Shown: piece by piece, positions 1 through 11,300 of the stretch
Numbering within the stretch: position 1 is the first letter of the stretch
How the letters are laid out: the number at the start of each line of letters is the position of its first letter
DNA from: Chaunax sp. Z400
Lineage: Eukaryota; Chordata; Actinopteri; Lophiiformes; Chaunacidae
Length of the DNA: 64,000 nucleotides
Direction: 5' to 3'
Assembly: GCA_037577475.1 (NCBI GenBank)
Contig: CM075194.1
Span: 5,755,992-5,819,991, forward strand
Position numbers and translations under genes: made by a program
The notes under the pieces: generated by a model
The model's input: the letters and a program-made list of their open reading frames with translations, nothing else
Database searches by the model: none
What the model was told of the DNA's origin: nothing

Positions 1-1500
1 ACTACAAAAACACTATACTTCCTGCTATCATGGTCTGGGGCTGTTTGCAGAGATAGCAGCTGTTCCCATCAGCCGGTCAAATCTATCCAATAGTACAGTG
101 ACAAACATTGGTAGCCTATCATCTTGCTGCTGTCTTTTTATATATGACTCTCTCCGTTCATTTAGTTTTTCCATGCTGCTTCACCTCCCCATCACCACTC
201 AGTCTTCACAAATTCACCAACCTCATCATTCATCAGAGTCATCAGCCACCACCACCACCAGTGTCTGGACCCTAAGGGGGAATATATATATAATATATAC
301 TTTTGCCGCTGCGGATGCCCCCTGATCTCAATCTCCCACAAGAGTCTATGCGGCAAAGACTTTCTGACAAAATAATTATCACATATCATCTGATGTAAAA
401 AAGAATCATATTCACTTCAAGTCTCTCCTGACTGAAATGAAATTACTGTTAATCACAGTCCAAAAATTAACTGTATCTACAGGCCAAAAACCCATGGAAG
501 CACCTTGATGTGCTGCAACATCACTCAGCAGCAGACTCAATGCCAGATGCTTGCACCTTCAGTGTTTTTTTTTTCTTTAAGGAAATCTTATTTCCACTTG
601 AAACACAAAAATCTGCAGAAGTAATTCAACTTGCAGCCACTGTCTCATCTTCAATGCTTACTGTTAGCTTTCAAGATGAAAGATGTGCGTATGGTGTGAC
701 CTCGTGGAATAAAAATTTCTCCTCTTGTCTGTCCGTCATGAGATTCATCATGTCCAACTAAAGTGGCAGCAAATCCTAAAATTGGGTTCCTCCAGGAATG
801 TTCAAAAATCACTTGACTCCACTACTTCATTTTTACAGATATTTATGGAATGATGCCAGAATGGCCACTCTACTCTCCTCTTATGGCCTCAGCTGAATTT
901 CAAAAATGTTATTCATCGGTGCTGCTAAATCAGAGCCAGTAGCAACACCACCTCCTCAAACGCAGGCTCTGTAGATAAATCCAGGAAGTTTTCACAGCCC
1001 AAGGACATGAAAAGAATAATTCAATCCATGGCCAAATATAGAGATATTCTTCTTTACATACACTACAGTATTATGAAATGTTCTAATGCTCTTCTTTTCG
1101 TGTAGTTTAATTTGATTTTTCCTGTGTTTCACAATTCACATTTCCTATTCAATTTTTTGATTCACGCAATAAGTTTATGTTTTAATGTCACAAAAACTTT
1201 GTTGTATGCATTTCATACATTAAGAGCAGCTTTACCTGAATGGTACACAACAGGTAGCCAGTTTTCTGCAGGTAGCAGATACTATTAATAGCTTTAAATA
1301 CCGGTAAACACAGCTTCTACTTGGATCACAAGTGCAGAAATACCACAAGGTGAAGCAGGTTTTATGAATTTTATTAAATCTAAATGATTAACTGATCGCT
1401 CATTCAGTTACTTTTATGGAGAGAAAAAAATAGAATCAGTTTCTACTTCCCTGTTTGAAATTAAGAAACGTATGTCTAAGTGTTATCAGAGTGCTTTAAA
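1..1500. other. Left edge, no supported gene
   Basis: AT-rich sequence with only short chance frames. The first 50 bases can be read as PAIMVWGC, reminiscent of a Tc1 transposase motif, but the match is too short to call. A minus-strand 27-codon frame near 940-1010 is unsupported. Confidence 0.4.
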
Positions 1501-1511
1501 AGCTCCGTACC

Positions 1512-1665
1512 TGTCTGCAGGCTGATCCAGTGTCTCAGAGCAGGAGGGTCTCCGTCCTCCGCTGCTTCATCACACTGATGCTGCTGATGCTGATGATGGT
1601 GATGATGATGCGTGCTGTTGGGGGAGACAGGCGGCGGGGCGCGCGAGGCTCACAGTGAAATTGCC
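1512..1665 (-). other. Possible leftward 5' exon or promoter fragment
   Basis: A small GC/CpG-rich patch (1500-1670, including GGCGGGGCGCGCG on plus at about 1630-1643) lies in AT-rich DNA. On the minus strand it has a donor-like ACAG|GTACGG (last exon base about 1512). It could be the untranslated first exon of a gene extending left of the window. No coding frame was found. Confidence 0.25.
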
Positions 1666-2229
1666 GCTAGCAGTAAAGTGTTCAGAGAATGCGCAGTGAA
1701 GTACATGCTGCCTTCAAAGACTGTCGGAACGTTGAAAGCAAATGAAAATGAGTAAGAGGTGCTAGACTAAATGGGAAAAAGTCGCCAATGTAGACACTCT
1801 TGCACACAGACTTTTTGTGCTTTCAATGGTTTGGGCTCAGCCCCTTAATTTCAGTGAAGGAGTATTGTATTGTACTTCAGTATATCATCATATAATAAAT
1901 AAACTGCTTGATGAAGCCGTCGAACCGATTATCCCTGATCTCAAAATTTCCGAGGGGCGTTTTAATGCGGCACCAAACAGAGGCGCGGTGAGCACCCCGT
2001 TAATGATTTTAAATTTGCTAATATTGTTAGCAGTTAGCTGAATTTGTTAGCCACTACACTTATTCGTTGACGCCATAACTTGAATTTTAAGACAGGTGAA
2101 GGAGTCTTCTCCTTTTATATGACTATTTCATGACATAACGTTTAAGTAAAGTTAATAAAGAGTTATAGTAATTATCAAACAGCAAAAAAGCCATTGTATT
2201 GTCCGTGGTCCAGGACCCCAAGATGTTTG

Positions 2230-2295
2230 CCACCATTACCACCAAGGGGAATAAGGTATGCCTACATACCTTATTCCCCTTGGTGGTAATGGTGG
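2230..2295. repeat. Perfect 31-bp inverted repeat with 4-nt loop
   Basis: Arm 2230-2260 is the exact reverse complement of 2265-2295, separated by CCTA. The arms contain CCACCATTACCACC and its complement. A perfect 31-bp stem with such a short loop is not expected by chance. It may be a fold-back or template-switch event, a hairpin RNA source, or an assembly artefact. Confidence 0.9.
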
Positions 2296-2759
2296 TAAAG
2301 GTTTACACTACAGGTAACAGAAAATATGTGATAGCACTGCAGTGATGGTAGCTTTCTGTGTTTTTGTAACTATTTATATACCAATTCCACCTTTAAACTA
2401 TATGATAAAAGACATTGTACTTCAGACTGGTATATTTCAACACTGACCCTTCCTCTTTGACACTGGGTGGGAGTATAGTTTGGAGTGTGTGTTTGTTAAA
2501 ATTAGCCTCTCTACAAATGTTATTCTTTACTGGCAGTGACTGACTATATAAGATGCACTTCTGTTTTCATTAAAGATGTATTCTAACTACAAAAGTTGCC
2601 TCTCTACGTAAGCTAAAGTTTAAATAGCATGTTAACATGTACAAATATATTTCAAAATTTATCAAATTATTCCCCCCAAAAAATGAATGTAATTGCTATT
2701 TACCAAAAGTCTGTATGGGACTGAATAAAATATATTACAGAATCATATCATGGCAAATA

Positions 2760-2870
2760 CCTGATGAGCAGGTATGAATGTGAGTGTGAATGGGTGAACA
2801 CAACATTTGTTGTGGAGCACCAAGGTAGACCAGAAAAGCACTGTATAAATGCAATCTATTCAATGTCAGG
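2760..2870 (+). repeat. Teleost interspersed repeat fragment
   Basis: The stretch has the pattern GAATGTGAGTGTGAATGG ... AGAAAAGCACTGTATAAATG (AAAGCGCTATAAAT-like). I recognise it as the diverged end of a common fish interspersed repeat. The family name is not assigned. Confidence 0.5.
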
Positions 2871-3924
2871 AGGATGTCCTGTCAGCTCTCCTATGTCAAC
2901 AAGAGGGAGAAGATGGCTACCTAATTCTCCATGTTGCCAATGTCACAAGAGAGGGATATTTATCTGTAGTTATCTGCAAAGAAGACATATGACATCTTTA
3001 GTGTTTTTGACATGATGAGGCCCCAGTATTCCAGAACTCTTACAAGACATGGTAAACATTGTAGACATGGGTCCCAAATGGGACCACTCCCCAGAATTCA
3101 TAGAGTAAGCAGAGGCATTTACACATCTCCTGTATGCCTCAAAAGTATTGCTGAAATTGAAATTCATCATCTCTCACTAGGCAATGACTGCCTCAATAAA
3201 CATGCACGGCAAGTCAGCTGCCAGGCTCCATGTTCGGAGAACAACACTCATGTGCAGAGGATGGAAGATGGAATGAAATGCCAAGATGAGCACTTGGAGG
3301 TGCACTGGATGGGCCAGCCAGCCTTGGGAGTCCTGCATGCATTGGTCTGTAAGTGTCCAAAGTAATGTTCACTCCAAGATGTAGGTGTGTTGCAATATGG
3401 ATAATATCATGCCATTGATAAGACTCAGGAACTCTCAAGATAAAACTGTATTACCTTTTGGGGTGTGGGGCAAAATTCTCTGTTGTACTAAAATTAATAT
3501 GGGATTTACAGAAAAATTATTATTAGCTTTTCAACCAATTGATTTTATACTAAGAACAGTGATAGTAAAATATATATTTGTGAGATGTCTCCCTCTAGTG
3601 TGCAAATGTATTAATGCTTAATACGATGTTGAATGCTGTATTTCAGATAATCTAATAGTTTTCTTTTAAGGAAATGTTCTCTCATTTTTCTTTTTTCCCC
3701 CCCAGTAATACATAATTATATTCAGCCTTTCAGCATATTATATAACACTAAAAACTGTTTTAATTTTAAATGTTATCAATTAAAATTTCACAAAATTTGA
3801 CTTAAATTAAATGGACAAGAATAAATTAGAAAAACAATATTTGGTTGTATTTTGGCCAGAATGGGTTTGGAATCCATTGACTTGAATTAGAGAAAATAAC
3901 TATCATCATTTCAAATCCACCTGA

Positions 3925-4228
3925 GCACCTGGGACTTTTCTGTGTGGAGTTTGCATGCTCTCCCCCGTGTCTGCGTGGGTTCCTTCCGGGTACTCTGGCT
4001 TCCTCCCACCACCAAAAACATGCAATATAGGTGAATTGGTGACTCTAAATTGACTGTAGGCATGAATGTGAGTGTGAATGGTTGTTTGTCTTTCTATGTG
4101 GCCCTGTGATGAACTGGCGAATTGTCCGGGGTGTAACCCGCCTCCCGTCCAAAGTCAGCTGGGATAGGATCCAGCCTCCCCGCAACCCTACACAGGATAA
4201 GCAGTTAAAAGAAATGAATGAATGAAAC
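3925..4228 (+). mobile_element. 3' end of a teleost non-LTR retroposon
   Basis: It contains the widely repeated fish sequence series TGTGTGGAGTTTGCATG, GTCTGCGTGGGTTCCTTCC, AAATTGACTGTAGG, CCTGTGATGAACTGGCGA and CAGCTGGGATAGGATCCAGC. It ends in a short ATGA-type tail (about 4213-4226), the usual layout of a 5'-truncated LINE or SINE copy. No coding remains; the family is not named here. Confidence 0.75.
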
Positions 4229-4422
4229 TATCATCATCAGCTTCAGCCACAGAACTGCATGTTTATAACCATGGCACCGTTTATGGCCCATGTTTTTATT
4301 GCCTTCCCCCTTGTTCTATTGTTTTTTTATTGTCTTATGTTTTTAAATTATCATATGTAACCAGGGCACCATTGAAAATGAAACTCCAGTCTCAATGGAT
4401 TTCCCTGTCTAAATAAAGGTCA

Positions 4423-4443
4423 ATAATAATAATAATAATAATG
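4423..4443. repeat. (AAT)n microsatellite
   Basis: About six AAT units in a row, followed by unremarkable AT-rich DNA up to the ahnak2 stop codon. Confidence 0.85.
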
Positions 4444-5394
4444 CTATTTACTTATTGTGTATAACTTTACTAACATGTTGAGTTAGATTTCAAAGAGAGA
4501 CAGCAAACAAATAAATCTCCAGAGACCATTAAAAGCCATTTAATACTCCCACTTGTTACAGTAAAGATGAATATATTATTAAAGATGATATACTTTGATA
4601 TATTTTTACTGTAGCAAATTAGGTTCTAAGCAAAATATTGATAAAAATATATTTGCAGCAGTACACATTTGAGCATTTCATTTCAGATTTGCATTGCTAT
4701 TGTTTCTTTACATTTAGCTACAGGAACAGGTATATGTTGGTTATACTTCTAAATTGTAATTTTTCTGTCATAATGCACTTTTGTGTGTTGTATGTTCTCT
4801 AGTGACGACTTTACAGTCAAAATATTTTAAAAACATTTTGGAATGCCTGTAGCATTGATCAATTTTTGCAACAGTCTCGTTCAGATTAAATGTTTTTAAA
4901 TCAAATACACTGTTAATCATTCGACAAATAGGTGCACAAGTAAGTTGAAACAGTGTTGTACATTAAAAACTATCAAACGACTATATATAAGATATTATAC
5001 ATTTTGATAAGCAAAAGAAATGGCTTATTTTACTTCTGTACCATAACAAGCGAAGATAGCGAAGCCCTGTCTTAATTTGCAGTTAGGGCACTCAGTTACA
5101 GAGCTTATTAACAATTTAAATACATTGTCAGTTAATTAATCCATTACTTAATCCATTATTCCATCACATTCAAGGTCAACAACATGCAACCAGACACTGA
5201 AGTTAACCCTTTTACTATCTGCACACTTGCTTAATCTTTCTTGGGATTTCTAACAATCTTCTCCAGTTACCAACCTGTTTTCTTTGTCACCCTTCTGTCA
5301 CCTGACTTATGGACTATTCATTTCAGAGCCCATCATCCACTGTGGTTGGACAATCAGAAACTGTATGTTTGGATATAATTTAGATTAAGATCTT

Positions 5395-8300
5395 TCACTT
5401 TTTCTCTCTGTCAAAAAACCTCATTTTCTCAGAGTGCATATTGTCCCTCAGTCGTTGAATGGATGAAGCTGTCTCACCTGAGATTGGCTCAGAGGAATCA
5501 AATTTACCAATGTGTGTAATTTGTTTGGTTATAACAATTGTTTTTTTGCTTTCACTTCTTTCACTTGATGTTTCCCTAACTAAACGCCTCTCGTAGATCG
5601 TTCTCTTGCCACCTTGTGAATCTTTGACAGTCCACGATGCTGTTTCGTCAGCCTCTGATTTTGGGGGAAGGCCTCCATGTGACTGGATTTGGGCAGCACT
5701 CAGCAGGTTGGCTTGCTGTGCTTCTGGGGTTGCTTGTATATTTGATCTAATGACGTGTATTTTTCCAGATTCCAGTCTGAGTGTGTCTTCTGATGAAGAT
5801 GAAACTCCTGATGATAGAATGGTGATTTTCTCCGGCAAGTTGGGCTCAACTGAGATCACTTCCGTCCTGGTGGTGGAAGTAATAATGTTACTGTGCATGT
5901 CTTCAAGCCGTCTAGCAGCATTAGGATCAGAGTACTTGACAGTTACCTTGGTTGGAGAAGATAAAGACAGGCCAACATACTCACTTGTCATTGCAGAGCT
6001 AATATCAGCGAAGGCATCAGATGACTGGACAGAACAGGTGGGGCTTATTTCCTCATCCACTATACCCCCTTTTTCTGAAGTCTTGGCAGGTTCTGATGGG
6101 GAAGACAGTCCAAACTTGGGGAATTTAAACCAACCTGTCCTCTCAGGACTTTTGGTAATATCTTGCTTAGTATTTGTTTCCCTTTCCTTTGGCTCTAACT
6201 GGTTTCCACTGTGTTCATCAGTTTCATGAATTTGCTTTGAGGGTTCAAGAATTTCTTCCTCTTTGTCTGTTTTTTTACCATCAATTCCAACCTCAAAATT
6301 CTTGAAGATCTCACCAAATGATGTCAAGGTCATTTTTGGTGATTTACTCTGTCCTTGTTGCTCAACTTCAATTTCTGGTTGATCTTGTTTGTATTCAGTT
6401 TCAACAGGGGCATTTTCGTCTTCTGATTTGGGTCTTGAGAAACTCAGCTTTGGCATTTTGAATGATGGTAGTTTGAATTTACTTGGAGATTCCAGACCTG
6501 CACTAACAGTCTCAGTTTTTGACATTTCAGTATCTGTTAGTGCTGCTCTGGACTCATCCATATTAATATCAACACTTGGACCTTTGGCATTGACAGTATC
6601 ATCCTCTTGAACTTCAGGGAGTCTGACCTCTGCTTTAAGTCCTGGCAGAGTGATGTCCACATCTTTCTGTGATGCCTTTAAATCTTCATCTTGTCCTTTT
6701 GCTTTTGATTGTGTAAAATTGAACTTTGGTAATTTAAACTTTGTTCCTTGTCCATCATGTTCAGCTTCAAGCTCAGGAGCTTTGATTTCCATTTCAGGTT
6801 GCCTGACTTTTACTTCTCCTTCTGAAAGAGAAACATCAACATGTGGAAGCTCAGCACTGACTTCAGGTGCTTTTACATTTGACTTGGAAAATGAAAATTT
6901 GGGTAAAGAAAATTTAGATTTTTTTAAGTTTGCATCAAGTTCGACAGCAGATGGCTCTTTAGTTGAAATACCCTCCAAAGATCCTTGGACTTCAACATCT
7001 GCTAGACGGACTTCTCTTTTGGCTTCTGGTGATGTAACATCAACTTTGGGTGTTTCAAGGTTTTGATCACCATCAGGCACTTTATCACCTGTCCTTGAAA
7101 AGGAGAATTTAGGAAACGTCCAGTTTGGTCGTTTCAACTTAGCTTCAACCTCAACTGTAGGTGCATCTGGTTCTGAAATGGTAGCCTCAGATTCCTTGAC
7201 TTTTACATTGGGCAATTCGACCTCAGCTTCAACTTCTGGAATTGTCACATCTACATCTTTCTTTGATAAACTTAAATCTATTTCAGGCTGTTTGACTTGA
7301 GGCGCAGAAAAGCTGAGACTTGGCATTTTAAACTTGCTTGCCTTTCCTTCATCTGCAGTTCCTGTTGTTTTAATTTGTATTGACGGGCCTTTAGTGTCAA
7401 TGCTGGGTGCTGCAATATCAACACTGAGAACGTCTTCCGGAATTTTAATGTCTGCTCCATCGATTTTGACATCTTTGTCCATATCTGGCATTTCTACAGT
7501 GGCACTTGAAGTTCCAACTCCAAATTTTGGTAATTTGAATGTGGGCATCTTAAATTTTGATGGTGATCCTTCTGTGCTCTTTGTTGCAACCTTGATCTCA
7601 GGAGCTTTAATTTCTACTTCAGCAGAAGGTTGTTTCAGTTCAACATCAGGGACTTTGACTTCAGCTTTGGCTTCTGGCAGTGTCACATCTACATCTTTCT
7701 TTGATAAACTTAAATCTATTTCAGGCCGTTTGACTTGAGGTGCAGAAAAGCTGAAACTTGGCATTTTAAACTTGCTTCCTTTTCCCTCATCTGTAGTTCC
7801 TGTAGTTTTCATATGTATTGATGGATCTTCAGTCTCAATGCTGGGTGCTGCAATATCAACTCTGAGAACCTCTTCAGGAATTGTAATGTCTCCTCCATCG
7901 ATTTTGACATCTTTGTCCATATCTGGCATTTCTACTGTGGCACTTGAAGTTCCAACTCCAAATTTTGGTAATTTAAATGTTGGCATCTTAAATCTTGATG
8001 GTGATCCTTCTGTGCTCTTTGTTGCAACCTTGATCTCAGGAGCTTTAATTTCTACTTCAGCAGAAGGTTGTTTCAGTTCAACATCAGGGACTTTGACTTC
8101 AGCTTTGGCTTCTGGTAGTGTCACATCTACATCTTTCTTTGATAAACTTAAATCAATTTCAGGCCGTTTGACTTGAGGTGCAGAAAAGCTGAGACTTGGC
8201 ATTTTAAACTTGCTTCCTTTTCCTTCATCTGCAGTTCCTGAAGTTTTCATATGTATTGATGAGCCTTCAGTCTCAATGCTTGGTGCTGCAATATCAACTC

Positions 8301-11300
8301 TGAGAACCTCTTCAGGAATTTTTATGTCTCCTCCATCGATTTTGAAATCTTTGTCCACATCTGGCATTTCTACAGTGGCACTTGGAGTACCAGCTCCAAA
8401 TCGTGGTAATTTGAATGTTGGCATCTTAAATTTTGATGGTGATCCTTCTGTGCTCTTTGTTGCAACCTTGATCTGAGGAGCTTTAATTTCTACTTCAGCT
8501 GAGGGTTGTTTCAGTTCAACGTCAGGGACTTTGACTTCAGCTTTGGCTTCTGGTAGTGTCACATCTACATCTTTCTTTGATAAACTTAAATCAATTTCAG
8601 GCCGTTTGACTTGAGGTGTAGAAAAGCTGAGACTTGGCATTTTAAACTTGCTTCCTTTTCCTTCATCTGAAGTTCCTGTAGTTTTCATATGTATTGATGA
8701 GCCTTCAGTCTCAATGCTTGGTGCTGCAATATCAACACTGAGAACCTCTTCAGGAATTGTAATGTCTCCTCCATCGATTTTGACATCTTTGTCCATATCT
8801 GGCATTTCTAAAGTGGCACTTGGAGTACCAACTCCAAATTTTGGTAATTTAAATGTTGGCATCTTAAATTTTATTGGTGATCCTTCTGTGCTCTTTGTTG
8901 CAACCTTGATCTGAGGAGCTTTAATTTCTACTTCAGCAGAAGGTTGTTTCAGTTCAACATCAGGGACTTTGACTTCAGCTTTGGCTTCTGGTAGTGTCAC
9001 ATCTACATCTCTCTTTGATAAACTTAAATCTATTTCAGGCCGTTTGACTTGAGGTGCAGAAAAGCGGAGACTTGGCATTTTAAACTTACTTCCTTTTCCT
9101 TCATCTGCAGTTCCTGTAGTTTTCATATGTATTGATGGGCCTTCAGTCTCAATGCTTGGTGCTGCAATATCAACTCTGAGAACCTCTTCAGGAATTTTAA
9201 TGTCGGCTCCATCGATTTTGACATCTTTGTCCACATCAGGCATTTCTACGGTGGCACTTGGAGTACCAACTCCAAATCTTGGTAATTTGAATGTTGGCAT
9301 CTTAAATCTTGATGGTGATCCTTCTGTACTCTTTGTTGCGACCTTGATTTCAGGTGCTTTAATTTCTACTTCAGCAGAAGGTTGTTTCAGTTCAACACCA
9401 GGAAGTTTGACTTCAGCTTTGGCTTCTGGCAGTGTCACATCTACATCTTTCTTTGATAAACTTAAATCAATTTCAGGCCGTTTGACTTGAGGTGCAGAAA
9501 AGCTGAGACGTGGCATTTTAAATTTACTTCCTTTTCCTTCATCTGCAGTTCCTGTAGTTTTCATATGTATTGATGAGCCTTCAGTCTCAATGCTTGGTGC
9601 TGCAATATCAACTCTGAGAACCTCTTCAGGAATTTTAATGTCTCCTCCATCGATTTTGACATCTTTGTCCATATCTGGCATTTCTACTGTGGCACTTGGA
9701 ATACTAATTCCAAATTTGGGTAATTTCAATGTGGGTATCTTAAATTGTGATAGTGATTCTTCTGTGATCTTTGTTGCAACCTTGATCTCAGGAGCTTTAA
9801 TTTCTACTTCAGCAGAAGGTTGTTTCAGTTCAACACCAGGAAGTTTGACTTCAGCTTTGGCTTCTGGTAGTGTCACATCTACATCTTTCTTTGATAAACT
9901 TAAATCTATTTCAGGCCGTTTGACTTGAGGTGCAGAAAAGCTGAGACGTGGCATTTTAAATTTGCTTCCTTTTCCTTCATCTGTAGTTCCTGTAGTTTTC
10001 ATATGTATTGATGAGCCTTCCGTCTCAATGCTTGGTGCTGCAATATCAACTCTGAGAACCTCTTCAGGAATTTTAATGTCTCCTCCATCGATTTTGACAT
10101 CTTTGTCCATTTCAGGCATTTCTACAGTGGCACTTGGAGTACCAGCTCCAAATCTTGGTAATTTGAATGTTGGCATCTTAAATTTTAATGGTGATCCTTC
10201 TGTGCTCTTTGTTGCAACCTTGATCTGAGGAGCTTTAATTTCTACTTCAGCAGAAGGTTGTTTCAGTTCAACGTCAGGGACTTTGACTTCAACTTTGGCT
10301 TCTGGCAGTGTCACATCTACATCTTTCTTTGATAAACTTAAATCAATTTCAGGCCGTTTGACTTGAGGTGCAGAAAAGCGGAGACTTGGCATTTTAAACT
10401 TGCTTCCTTTTCCTTCATCTGCAGTTCCTGTAGTTTTCATATGTATTGATGGACCTTCAGTCTCAATGCTGGGTGCTGCAATATCAACTCTGAGAACCTC
10501 TTCGGGAATTTTAATGTCGGCTCCATCGATTTTGACATCTTTGTCCACATCTGGCATTTCTACTGTGGCACTTGGAATACTAATTCCAAATTTTGGTAAT
10601 TTCAATGTGGGTATCTTAAATTGTGAGAGTGATTCTTCTGTGATCTTTGTTGCAACCTTGATCTCAGGAGCTTTAATTTCTACTTCAGCAGAAGGTTGTT
10701 TCAGTTCAACATCAGGGACTTTGAATTCAGCTTTGGCTTCTGGCAGTGTCACATCTACATCTTTCTTTGATAAACTTAAATCAATTTCGGGCCGTTTGAC
10801 TTGAGGTGCAGAAAAGCTGAGACGTGGCATTTTAAACTTGCTTCCTTTTCCTTCATCTGTAGTTCCTGTAGTTTTCATATGTATTGATGAGCCTTCCGTC
10901 TCAATGCTTGGTGCTGCAATATCAACTCTGAGAACCTCTTCAGGAATTTTAATGTCTCCTCCATCGATTTTGACATCTTTGTCCATTTCAGGCATTTCTA
11001 CAGTGGCACTTGGAGTCGTAACTCCAAATCTTGGTAATTTGAATGTTGGCATCTTAAATTTTGATGGTGATCCTTCTGTGCTCTTTGTTGCAACCTTGAT
11101 CTGAGGAGCTTTAATTTCTACTTCAGCAGAAGGTTGTTTCAGTTCAACATCAGGGACTTTGACTTCAACTTTGGCGTCTGGCAGTGTCACATCTACATCT
11201 TTCTTTGATAAACTTAAATCAATTTCGGGCCGTTTGACTTGAGTTGCAGAAAAGCTGAGACTTGGCATTTTAAACTTGCTTCCTTGTCCTTCATCTACAG

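Noticed and set aside
1..60. Tc1 transposase fragment at the left edge
   Set aside because: Only about eight residues look similar, too little to support a call.
3012..3365. 117-codon plus-strand frame
   Set aside because: Cysteine- and histidine-rich by composition but no ordered zinc-finger spacing; not recognised on either strand.
5606..6229. 207-codon plus-strand frame
   Set aside because: Antisense to the ahnak2 C-terminal domain, with no similarity or gene signals.
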